From NCBI RefSeq assembly GCF_030532965.1, contig NZ_JAUNKC010000004.1, positions 1 through 64,000 of the forward strand: a stretch of 64,000 nucleotides of DNA. The letters are read 5' to 3'. The translations under genes and the position numbers were made by a program. The stretch is from Corynebacterium sp. (lineage in GTDB: Bacteria > Actinomycetota > Actinomycetes > Mycobacteriales > Mycobacteriaceae). Under the pieces are notes generated by a model. It did no database searches and was not told the origin of the DNA. It was given only the letters and a program-made list of their open reading frames with translations. Numbering within the stretch: position 1 is the stretch's first letter; every line of letters starts with the position of its first letter. Of this stretch, positions 8,156 through 16,190 are shown one piece after another.

Positions 8156-9652
8156 TTATCGGACATCAACAAATTTCCGCACAACCCAGCGTGATACTGC
8201 CAGCAATGCCACACCAAGAACAATGGAAACGATCCCAAGGTTAAGGAAGAAGGACCGTTCCACCCCGGCATCTTCAGGGTTGTAGTAGTTGGCTAGGGAC
8301 CCGGCTAGCGCCACTCCCATCGCAACCGCCATCTGCCAGACCGCCATCATTCGAGTGGGGAACGCCACCGGAGAAACCTTTGTTGTTACGGAGTTGCCCA
8401 CCGGGGAGAGCAACAGTTCAGCGATGGTGAACATGAACAAGATCCACACGATTGCCACCAGCGGAGTGGAGTTAGCCGCACCACCGGCGAAGGGAATAAA
8501 GAAGAACAACGAGATTCCAATGATGATGTTAGCGACGCCGAATTTTACCGGAGTTGACCATTGCCGCTCCCCTAGCTTCGACCACATTGCGCTAAAGACA
8601 CCTGCCAACAGGACGATAAAAATTGGGTTAATGGCCTGGATCAAAGAAGGTGGGACTTCAACGCCAAATACCATCCGGTCTAGGCGAAAATCGGAGTAAA
8701 TAGCCAACACGGTGTACTGCTGGTCGAAGATCGCGAAAAACAACACCCCGGAAATAAACAAGGGGATGAAGCCCAGCAGCCGTGATTTTTCTTTTGCCGA
8801 CACCAGGGACGAGAAGTACATTTGGCACCACAGTACAACAGCAGCGACAAAGGCAACGCCGGTAACGATATTTGATAGCCAATCGACTTTGATGATTCCA
8901 GTAGCCACGAGCACGACAAACAGCGCCACCACTGCGAGGAACCCCACCGCCACCGCAATACGTTGGTTGGCTGGCAGAGGGTTGGGCACCTCCGAACCAA
9001 TTGTTCCGAAGGAGGTTTTCCGGGTGTAAACATATTGCGCTAACCCGAAGAACATTCCCACGGCGGCAATACCGAAGCCCGCATGAAAACCCCAGGCGTG
9101 CCATAGATACGTGGTGATCAACGGGCCGCCGATAGCACCAATATTGATGCCCATGTAGTAAATGCTGAAACCGCCATCCCGACGAGGATCCCGCCTGCTG
9201 TACAACATGCCAAGCAACACTTGGGAACAGGTTTTAACCCCGCCCGAGCCGATAGCAATAAGTATGAAACCCACGGCGAGGCCCGCAACACCGGGGATAA
9301 ACGCCAATGCAATGTGACCTACCATCACGATGATCGCCGCATAAAAAAGCGTACGCTCCGGGCCGAGGATTTTATCGCTTATGAATGCAGTGATAATGCA
9401 GGCTACGTACACAGAGCCGCCGTATGCGCCGACAATGGAGGCTGCCACTGTCTTATCAATCCCCAAACCACCATCGGTGACGGCATAGTACATGTAGAAC
9501 AGTACAATGCCTTGCATGCCGTAGAAGCTAAACCGCTCCCACATCTCCACGCCGAAAAGGTTCGCCAACCCCCAAGGATGTCCAAAGAATGTCCGTTTGG
9601 TGGGAAGCTGCGGCGCGTCTTCGTATTCGATTTCGTGTGTGTCTTGATTCAT
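8156..9652 (-). CDS. POT/PTR-family proton-dependent oligopeptide transporter
   Basis: An integral membrane protein of the POT (PTR2) family that imports di- and tripeptides with protons. About 12-14 membrane segments are visible. The family ExxERF-type motif appears as GVEMWERFSFYGMQGI near the N-terminus. The second POT signature region is around GSGGVKTCSQVLLG and YYMGINIGAIGGPL. The open frame extends upstream to 9757, but that extension is polar and unconserved-looking. I place the start at ATG 9652 (MNQDTHEIE), with ATG 9661 as an alternative. No strong ribosome site precedes either. It forms a tight pair with the downstream M20 peptidase. Confidence 0.92.
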   Translation of the reverse strand: MNQDTHEIEYEDAPQLPTKRTFFGHPWGLANLFGVEMWERFSFYGMQGIVLFYMYYAVTDGGLGIDKTVAASIVGAYGGSVYVACIITAFISDKILGPERTLFYAAIIVMVGHIALAFIPGVAGLAVGFILIAIGSGGVKTCSQVLLGMLYSRRDPRRDGGFSIYYMGINIGAIGGPLITTYLWHAWGFHAGFGIAAVGMFFGLAQYVYTRKTSFGTIGSEVPNPLPANQRIAVAVGFLAVVALFVVLVATGIIKVDWLSNIVTGVAFVAAVVLWCQMYFSSLVSAKEKSRLLGFIPLFISGVLFFAIFDQQYTVLAIYSDFRLDRMVFGVEVPPSLIQAINPIFIVLLAGVFSAMWSKLGERQWSTPVKFGVANIIIGISLFFFIPFAGGAANSTPLVAIVWILFMFTIAELLLSPVGNSVTTKVSPVAFPTRMMAVWQMAVAMGVALAGSLANYYNPEDAGVERSFFLNLGIVSIVLGVALLAVSRWVVRKFVDVR

Positions 9653-9890
9653 AACCTGCATTATTATGTGTGCTGTGCCACTATGGCAATGACTTTTGCC
9701 TAATTCTGTGTATTTTTTAGGGTTTCGAGGTGTATCGCAGGTTTCGTCTGAGAACATCTATATGAACTGCACTGATACGCCACAGAATACCGGCTAAAGC
9801 TAGCTTTGCGACGGCGCCGATGTGGTTATCGTTAAACCCGCTATGCTAATTGTGTTTGTTTTTGCCCACCAATAATCCGAGGGACGAATC

Positions 9891-11384
9891 GTGTCAGGCT
9901 TTACTGAAGAAGAACTTACCATCGCGTTGAAAGTCATAGAATCAGCCGGTGAATTAGAGCCAGATGATCCCCGAAGTGTGGCATTACGGCACGCGGTTTC
10001 CAAGCTATTCAAAACGGTTAAACGGAATCGTCGAAAAGCAGCTCAGGCAGCCCGCCAAGCCGAGGATTCCGCCATCCTTGCTGCGACCGCGACAGCAAAC
10101 CCCTCTCGAATCGACGACGAAACGGCTGGTCTATTACCCAAACCTGCCTCAGACAAACTAGCCATAGCGACGCCGCATGGCTGGGCGGGGAAACTGCATC
10201 GACCGGCTCGGTGTTATATCTGCAAAAAGCAATATCACCTCGTTGACTCGTTCCATCACCAATTGTGCCCGTCTTGTGCCGCGGATAACCGCACGCACCG
10301 CGAAGCTCAAGTCGACTTAACAGGGCGACGAGCCTTACTTACCGGCGGACGCGCAAAAATTGGGATGTATATTGCGTTGAAGTTGCTGCGTGACGGCGCC
10401 GATCTCACCATAACTACGCGGTTTCCCAAAGATGCTATTCGACGTTTTTGCGCAGTGGCAGACTCTCCAGACTGGATTCACCGGCTCCATGTGGTGGGCA
10501 TCGACTTGCGTGATCCCACCCAAGTTATCGCGCTAGCGGATTCGGTTGGACAATCCCCACTCGATATTCTTATCAACAATGCGGCGCAGACGGTCCGTAG
10601 GCTACCAAGCGCATATTCCGGATTATTGGATGCTGAGCGCGCTCCACTGACCGGGATTGAAAAAGACGTCGAAGTGACTGAATTTGCGCGATCTATTCCG
10701 GGCAACCCGCTGCCGTTGCTCCCCTCTACCGAAAATCCGGAATTGGAAGCGCAACCCTCCCCTGCTGACCCAGAACGGGCAGCAAGCCACATTCACGCTG
10801 CCCGTTTAGCTGCCTTGGCAATGACCGTTGGGTCCGCCGCGCTGGCGCGAGTGCAAGAAGGCACCGCCATTGATGCGGGTGGCCTTATCCCCGACGAAGT
10901 CTCGCATAATTCGTGGATAGCCAAAATCGGCGAAATAGACCCCCGGGAACTTCTGGAGGTTCAGCTCTGCAACTCAATTGCCCCGTTCATCCTTATCGAC
11001 CGGTTACGACCCGCATTGGAAAAATCACCCGCACGACGCAAATACATCGTTAACGTATCTGCAATGGAAGGAGTCTTTCACCGTGGATATAAGGGGCCTG
11101 GGCATCCGCATACCAATATGGCTAAAGCGGCACTTAATATGCTCACCCGAACGGCTGCAACAGAACTATTCGAGCACGGAATCCTCATCACCGCAGTTGA
11201 TACCGGATGGATTACCGATGAGCGCCCACACACGATGAAACAACGGCTTGCCGAAACCGGCTTCCATGCGCCATTAGACCTAGTAGATGGGGCCGCACGA
11301 GTCTACGACCCCATCGTTCAGGGCGAAAACGGCCTTGATCTATATGGTTGTTTCCTGAAAGACTTCAAACCACATCCTTGGTGA
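9891..11384 (+). CDS. SDR-fold oxidoreductase-like protein with N-terminal Cys4 zinc motif
   Basis: A 497-residue protein starting at GTG behind a GAGGGA ribosome site. Residues 1-95 are charged and Ala-rich. Residues 108-129 hold a C-x2-C...C-x2-C cluster (CYIC, CPSC) that probably binds zinc. A Rossmann fold follows from about 141, with TGGRAKIG as the nucleotide-binding glycine motif and NNAAQT as the SDR NNAG equivalent. Near the C-terminus a Ser (S390 in VNVSAMEG) and the Lys (K412 in NMAKAALNML) are kept. The position four residues before the Lys, normally the catalytic Tyr, is Thr408. A long insertion lies between about 240 and 340. The enzyme may be inactive or may use another residue. 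It stands alone, convergent with the cupin gene. Confidence 0.75.
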   Translation: MSGFTEEELTIALKVIESAGELEPDDPRSVALRHAVSKLFKTVKRNRRKAAQAARQAEDSAILAATATANPSRIDDETAGLLPKPASDKLAIATPHGWAGKLHRPARCYICKKQYHLVDSFHHQLCPSCAADNRTHREAQVDLTGRRALLTGGRAKIGMYIALKLLRDGADLTITTRFPKDAIRRFCAVADSPDWIHRLHVVGIDLRDPTQVIALADSVGQSPLDILINNAAQTVRRLPSAYSGLLDAERAPLTGIEKDVEVTEFARSIPGNPLPLLPSTENPELEAQPSPADPERAASHIHAARLAALAMTVGSAALARVQEGTAIDAGGLIPDEVSHNSWIAKIGEIDPRELLEVQLCNSIAPFILIDRLRPALEKSPARRKYIVNVSAMEGVFHRGYKGPGHPHTNMAKAALNMLTRTAATELFEHGILITAVDTGWITDERPHTMKQRLAETGFHAPLDLVDGAARVYDPIVQGENGLDLYGCFLKDFKPHPW

Positions 11385-11409
11385 TACGAGTTTTCGCCCT
11401 ACCACGGGA

Positions 11410-11823
11410 CTAGTGCTGTTCGTTCGGATCGTTATCCGCGTCTTCCTTCGTGGCATGAATGGTGCCTGGTAGATGATCCGGAGCCGCATAAATAGAATAG
11501 AGCTTGATGGACTCATCGCCAACGTTCAGGACATTATGCCATTTACCAGCGGGAATGAAGACTGCCCAATCGCTCGAAACTACCTGGTCAATATCCAAAT
11601 TCTGCTCGGAATCACCGATCATCACATGGGCTTTGCCCTCTTCAATGCGTAAAAACTGATCGTGATCGTCATGAATTTCCGCACCAATTTCACCACCGAC
11701 GGGAATGTCCATGACAGTCATCTGTAGGTACTTGCCAGTCCAAACGGTTTCCCGAAAATTGGAGTTTTCAACCGTCTTATTTTCGATATCAAGAACATAT
11801 GGGTTAGGACCAAAATCGCTCAT
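11410..11823 (-). CDS. single-domain cupin protein
   Basis: A 137-residue small beta-barrel protein. The first cupin motif is seen as EIGAEIHDDHDQFLRIEEGKA, with two His and a Glu as possible metal ligands. The second is the PAGKWHNVLNVG segment with a third His. Such stand-alone cupins can be isomerases, dioxygenases or sensors, and nothing here fixes the substrate. The acidic C-terminal tail (EDADNDPNE) looks disordered. Its ATG directly abuts the TAA of the CtaA-like gene upstream, and the ribosome site AAGAAAGG lies inside that gene. The two are therefore one transcriptional unit and probably translationally coupled. Confidence 0.8.
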   Translation of the reverse strand: MSDFGPNPYVLDIENKTVENSNFRETVWTGKYLQMTVMDIPVGGEIGAEIHDDHDQFLRIEEGKAHVMIGDSEQNLDIDQVVSSDWAVFIPAGKWHNVLNVGDESIKLYSIYAAPDHLPGTIHATKEDADNDPNEQH

Positions 11824-12678
11824 TTAACAACACCTTTCTTTAACCGCTAACGAACGCCCCCATTCTAGCGCCGTTACCAAAACTATGCCTGCGGCGACCG
11901 CGCTGAACAGCGAACCAACGACATCATTCAATCCACCGGCAAGGAGGATAGCACCCAACACACACTCAACTATTAACGCTATTTTCAATGGACGTGAATC
12001 GAGCACGAAAAAAATTACTGCAAACAAGGCGACTGCCACAATGATTCGGAAAATTTGAACACCGAAGCTCTCATCAGCTGTCGAATTGTAACCAAGCGGC
12101 CACCCCAAACACCGCGTGAATGAGCCAGGACCCGCTACAAGTACGCCCGTGCCGTGCAATACAAAAAGCCCGATAATAGTGCTGGCGTACCACACTGATC
12201 GGTCCTTTCGATCCATAACAGTTGTTTCAGCCGCAGTGCCGGTAGAACGTAGAACCATGGCTGTTATCGAAATCGCCGTCAATGCCATCAGTGCACACCA
12301 AAGATCAATCATCCCTTCTGCTGCGGATAACCCTCGCTTGATAGTAAGCATCCCGAAAACACCGGCACCTAATGCTCCTACTAGGGAGACCCACGGCAAC
12401 CAGCGGACAAGTGGATGGGAATGGCGTCGCACGAGAATTGCGGTGAGAAGTACCACCGGAGCGGTGGCCATGGAAAACACCCGGTGCACGAATTCGATCA
12501 TTGGGTGCAATTGGAACTCGGGAGCAAACTGATCCGTGTAGCAACCAGGCCAATTAGGGCAAGCTGCGGAGGAATCAGTGACGCACACAATAGAACCTAA
12601 TACCACAGCGCCGAATACAACAAATGTGGCAATACGAGACACAGTTTCCACTTGGAAGTTCCTTATTGAGACAATCAT
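11824..12678 (-). CDS. degenerate CtaA/COX15-like membrane protein
   Basis: A 284-residue protein with about seven or eight hydrophobic segments. The N-terminal half resembles haem A synthase. A cysteine pair CPNWPGC (C40, C46) is followed by HPMIEFVHR (H58, H65), as in CtaA. Later positions that should carry the other haem-ligand histidines look replaced, for example MIDLWCALMAL and GVQIFRIIVAV. The single FVLHGTG (H175) remains. The protein ends in Cys-Cys. A separate, more conventional CtaA is encoded at 47787-48800, so this paralogue probably has a different job, such as haem binding, redox sensing or quinone interaction. It is co-transcribed with the cupin downstream. The lineage call is fair and the function is unknown. 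Confidence 0.65.
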   Translation of the reverse strand: MIVSIRNFQVETVSRIATFVVFGAVVLGSIVCVTDSSAACPNWPGCYTDQFAPEFQLHPMIEFVHRVFSMATAPVVLLTAILVRRHSHPLVRWLPWVSLVGALGAGVFGMLTIKRGLSAAEGMIDLWCALMALTAISITAMVLRSTGTAAETTVMDRKDRSVWYASTIIGLFVLHGTGVLVAGPGSFTRCLGWPLGYNSTADESFGVQIFRIIVAVALFAVIFFVLDSRPLKIALIVECVLGAILLAGGLNDVVGSLFSAVAAGIVLVTALEWGRSLAVKERCC

Positions 12679-12736
12679 TTAATTTTAAAATGGCAGGAAA
12701 AGTCGATAAATGTGGTGTTAATGTAGCGAGGTTTTC

Positions 12737-12765
12737 GTGGCCAGTTGTCTAAAACAACTGGCCAC
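12737..12765 (-). terminator. 12-bp perfect hairpin after meaB
   Basis: GTGGCCAGTTGT (12737-12748) pairs perfectly with ACAACTGGCCAC (12754-12765) around a 5-base loop. It lies just past the meaB stop and about 60 bases before the CtaA-like start. There is no clear U-run, so it may be a weak terminator or an RNA-processing stem. Confidence 0.6.
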
Positions 12766-12773
12766 ATCAGGTG

Positions 12774-13868
12774 TTATTTCTTGTCGAACGCGGACAAAAT
12801 CCGTTCTGCCGCAAGCGTTGGAGTAATTTGCGCTTCTCGTAACTGCGCTTCCACCAATTTCCGCGTTTCGATCACATCCGGATCGGTATTCAATCGTTGC
12901 AATAACGTTTCGTGCACCATGGACCACATCCACTGAACCTGCTGTTCACGGCGGTTATGCTCAAACTTTCCTGACTCCAGCATCGCCGTGTGATGGTCTG
13001 TCACATGCGTCCAGAATTCCTCAATACCTTCGTGTTCCACCGCAGACATTGTGATGGTTGGTGGATGCCATAAGGAATCTTCCGGGCGAACCATGCGCAT
13101 AGCGGCAGCCAGTTCCCTGGCAGCACGCTTGGCGTTCTTAAGGTTTGGTCCGTCGGCTTTATTGATGGCAACAAGATCAGCCATCTCTAACACGCCTTTT
13201 TTAATTCCCTGGAGTTGGTCACCGGCACCTGCTAGTGCCAAGAAGGTAAAACAGTCGACCATTTGCGAAACTGCGACTTCGGACTGGCCAACGCCCACGG
13301 TTTCAACCAAAATGACGTCGAAACCGGCAGCTTCAAAAACAACCATCGATTCTCTGGTTGCCTTTGCTACGCCGCCAAGCGTTCCAGCAGACGGCGAAGG
13401 GCGAATAAACGCATTGTCCTCCCGTGCAAGTTTCGCCATCCGGGTCTTGTCACCCAAGATAGAGCCCCGAGTTTTGGTCGATGACGGATCGATGGCTAAA
13501 ACCGCTAGCTTGTGCCCATCCGCGATGAGCTTCATCCCCAGGGCCTCAATGAACGTCGACTTGCCAACACCTGGAACGCCGGTAATTCCTACCCGCAGTG
13601 CATTTCCGGAAAACGGAAGTAGCTTAACAAGCAATTCCTGCGCCAAAACGCGGTGGGCTGGTGCCGTGGATTCCAAGAGCGTAATGGCACGTGACATTAA
13701 CGTTCGATTGCATTGCCTGACTCCGGTAAACAACTCGTCGACGTCAATTCGACGTCGGGCGCGTTTGACTACCTCAGGGGCGACAGCGGTTTGTTCACCA
13801 AGATCGGTACCCGCCGTCGTAAGCAATGATCCTAGGTGGTGCTCAAGGTATTCATTGTCGTTGACCAT
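12774..13868 (-). CDS. meaB: methylmalonyl-CoA mutase-associated G protein MeaB (ArgK family)
   Basis: A 364-residue SIMIBI-class GTPase that loads and protects adenosylcobalamin in methylmalonyl-CoA mutase. The Walker A loop is GITGVPGVGKSTF (about residues 92-104). The switch and Walker B region follows as IDPSSTKTRGSILGDKTRM and ILVETVGVGQSE. The guanine-specificity motif is VAINKAD. The length matches MeaB/ArgK. It is third in the run mutA-mutB-meaB, separated from mutB by about 105 bases containing a strong hairpin, so its expression could be lower than that of the mutase subunits. It was once annotated as an arginine/ornithine transport kinase in this family, but the context makes the mutase chaperone role clear. 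Confidence 0.94.
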   Translation of the reverse strand: MVNDNEYLEHHLGSLLTTAGTDLGEQTAVAPEVVKRARRRIDVDELFTGVRQCNRTLMSRAITLLESTAPAHRVLAQELLVKLLPFSGNALRVGITGVPGVGKSTFIEALGMKLIADGHKLAVLAIDPSSTKTRGSILGDKTRMAKLAREDNAFIRPSPSAGTLGGVAKATRESMVVFEAAGFDVILVETVGVGQSEVAVSQMVDCFTFLALAGAGDQLQGIKKGVLEMADLVAINKADGPNLKNAKRAARELAAAMRMVRPEDSLWHPPTITMSAVEHEGIEEFWTHVTDHHTAMLESGKFEHNRREQQVQWMWSMVHETLLQRLNTDPDVIETRKLVEAQLREAQITPTLAAERILSAFDKK

Positions 13869-13897
13869 GACGCTCCTCTATCGCAAGAAAATAATGA

Positions 13898-13941
13898 AAC
13901 ACCGGCCACAGTGCGGGCAAGTAAAGCCTGTGGCCGGTGTT
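13898..13941 (-). terminator. 14-bp perfect hairpin between mutB and meaB
   Basis: AACACCGGCCACAG (13898-13911) pairs with CTGTGGCCGGTGTT (13928-13941). On the minus strand it is followed by a T-rich stretch (TTTCATTATTTTC). It probably acts as a partial terminator that lowers meaB relative to mutAB. Confidence 0.7.
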
Positions 13942-13973
13942 CGGTGCAGGTTTTATGACCCTACTTAGAACCG

Positions 13974-16184
13974 TTAAGCATCAACATCAACGTTGAGATC
14001 GAATCCCAACTGAGCTGACAACTTCGTCAACATGTCGATGGCGGAATCTGCGATTACGGTGCCAGGTGGATAAATCGCAACGGCGCCGTCGTCGTAAAGT
14101 TCCTGGAAATCGCCAGGCGGGATAACACCACCTACAACGATCATGATGTCTTCTCGACCAAGTTTGGCCAGTTCTTCCTTCAGCGCGGGAACCAACGTTA
14201 GGTGGCCAGCTGCCAAGGAAGACACGCCCACTACGTGGACGTCAGCGTCCACAGCTGCACGAGCTGCTTCGGCAGGAGTCTGGAACAGCGGTCCGACGTC
14301 GACGTCCATGCCCAGGTCGGCATAAGCGGATGCGACGACTTTCTGGCCACGATCGTGACCATCCTGCCCCATTTTCGCAATGTAGATACGTGGACGGCGG
14401 CCTTCTTCTGCTTCGAATGCGTCGGCCATTGCGATTGCCTTTTCGACGTTGCCCACGCGGCCTTCCTTTCCTACCTCGTCCTTATAAACGCCGGAAAGGG
14501 TGCGGATTTCTGCCTCGTGTCGGCCGAATACCTTTTCAAGCGCGTAGGAGATTTCGCCAACAGTTGCCTTTGCGCGGGCACAGTCAACCGCGAGCTTCAA
14601 CAGGTTTTCGTCCAAGTTACCTGGCTCTTTGGTTTCCTTCGCAGCCGCTGCGGTCAACGCCTCCAGTGCGGCCTGGCAGGCTTCTTCGTCGCGTTCCGCA
14701 CGCAGCTGTTCTAACTTGGCTAACTGCTCTGCGCGCACCTTCGTATTATCGACCTTCAGGACTTCAATCTGTTCGTCTTCTTCAACGATGTACTTATTTA
14801 CACCGATCAAAGCCTGACGACCGGAATCGATACGTGCCTGAGTGCGCGCAGCGGACTCTTCAATACGAAGCTTCGGAATGCCCTCAATGGTTGCTTGTGC
14901 CATGCCACCTGCGGCCTCAACCTCTTCAATGTGGGCGCGAGCCCGATCAGCCAATTGCTGAGTCAACCACTCGATATAGTACGAACCAGCCCATGGATCC
15001 ACTGGGCGAACCGTACCGGACTCTTGCTGCAACAGCAGCTGAGTGTTACGGGCGATGCGAGCAGAGAAGTCAGTTGGCAGCGCCAATGCTTCGTCAAGCG
15101 CATTTGTGTGCAGGGATTGCGTGTGCCCCTGAGTCGCAGCCATAGCCTCAATACAGGTACGAGGTACGTTATTGAAAACGTCCTGGGCGGTCAAAGACCA
15201 GCCAGAGGTCTGCGAGTGGGTACGTAGCGACTGAGACTTCGGGCTCTTTGGATTGAACTTTGCGACGAGTTCACTCCACAGCAACCGGCCAGCACGCATC
15301 TTGGCGATTTCCATGAAAGTGTACATGGAAATACCCCAGAAGAATGACAACCGAGGCGCGAACTTATCGACGTCAAGGCCCACTTCTTTACCTGCGCGAA
15401 TATACTCAACACCATCGGCCAAGGTATAAGCCAATTCCAGGTCAGCCGTAGCACCAGCTTCCTGAATGTGGTAACCGGAAATGGAAATCGAGTTGAACCG
15501 CGGCATCATCAACGAGGTGTACTCGAAGATATTGGAGATGATCCGCATTGAAGGCTTAGGCGGATAGATGTAGGTGTTGCGAACCATGAACTCTTTCAGA
15601 ATGTCATTCTGAATAGTTCCGGCAAGGCGATCAGGCGTAACGCCTTGTTCTTCCGCGGCTACGATGTAGAGCGCCAAAACGGGAAGCACTGCACCGTTCA
15701 TGGTCATCGACACGGAAACGTTTCCGAGGTCAATGCCTTCAAACAGCTGACGCATGTCAAGAATCGAGTCGATGGCCACACCCGCCATGCCGACATCGCC
15801 TAATACGCGCTCATTGTCCGAGTCATATCCGCGGTGGGTCGCGAGGTCGAATGCAACCGAAAGACCCTTCTGACCAGCTGCCAGGTTACGACGGTAGAAT
15901 GCGTTAGATTCTGCTGCGGTGGAAAAACCAGCGTATTGACGAATGGTCCATGGCTGGTTGGTGTACATAGTCGGGTATGGACCACGCATAAACGGTGGCA
16001 TACCGGGGAAAGAATCAAGCTGGTCGGCTTCGACTGCTTCGTTTCGATCCGAACGATCAAAAACGCGAGGCACGTCGATGCCTTCAGGGGTATTCCACAC
16101 CTGAGCGCGCAACTTGGAAGCATCTGCCTCCGTTGCCAGTTCAGATTGAGCGGAATACTCAGCAAAATTAGGGATAGTGCTCAT
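13974..16184 (-). CDS. mutB: methylmalonyl-CoA mutase large (catalytic) subunit
   Basis: This B12-dependent subunit interconverts (R)-methylmalonyl-CoA and succinyl-CoA. The 736 residues comprise an N-terminal substrate-binding TIM barrel and a C-terminal cobalamin-binding flavodoxin-like domain. The barrel includes [20 protein letters not shown], with the Tyr/Arg residues that hold the CoA thioester. The cobalamin domain carries the DxHxxG motif (GQDGHDRG, about residue 610) that supplies the lower axial His ligand, followed by the conserved SSLAAGH and GGVIPP segments. It starts 6 bases after mutA and forms the heterodimer with it. The pathway links propionate, odd-chain and branched-chain catabolism, or methylmalonyl-CoA supply for lipids, to the TCA cycle. 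Confidence 0.97.
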   Translation of the reverse strand: MSTIPNFAEYSAQSELATEADASKLRAQVWNTPEGIDVPRVFDRSDRNEAVEADQLDSFPGMPPFMRGPYPTMYTNQPWTIRQYAGFSTAAESNAFYRRNLAAGQKGLSVAFDLATHRGYDSDNERVLGDVGMAGVAIDSILDMRQLFEGIDLGNVSVSMTMNGAVLPVLALYIVAAEEQGVTPDRLAGTIQNDILKEFMVRNTYIYPPKPSMRIISNIFEYTSLMMPRFNSISISGYHIQEAGATADLELAYTLADGVEYIRAGKEVGLDVDKFAPRLSFFWGISMYTFMEIAKMRAGRLLWSELVAKFNPKSPKSQSLRTHSQTSGWSLTAQDVFNNVPRTCIEAMAATQGHTQSLHTNALDEALALPTDFSARIARNTQLLLQQESGTVRPVDPWAGSYYIEWLTQQLADRARAHIEEVEAAGGMAQATIEGIPKLRIEESAARTQARIDSGRQALIGVNKYIVEEDEQIEVLKVDNTKVRAEQLAKLEQLRAERDEEACQAALEALTAAAAKETKEPGNLDENLLKLAVDCARAKATVGEISYALEKVFGRHEAEIRTLSGVYKDEVGKEGRVGNVEKAIAMADAFEAEEGRRPRIYIAKMGQDGHDRGQKVVASAYADLGMDVDVGPLFQTPAEAARAAVDADVHVVGVSSLAAGHLTLVPALKEELAKLGREDIMIVVGGVIPPGDFQELYDDGAVAIYPPGTVIADSAIDMLTKLSAQLGFDLNVDVDA

Positions 16185-16190
16185 TGTGGC

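Noticed and set aside
14330..15145. 271-residue plus-strand frame opposite mutB
   Set aside because: It lies wholly within the conserved mutB gene on the other strand. It has an Arg/Pro/Ser-rich composition typical of an antisense shadow.
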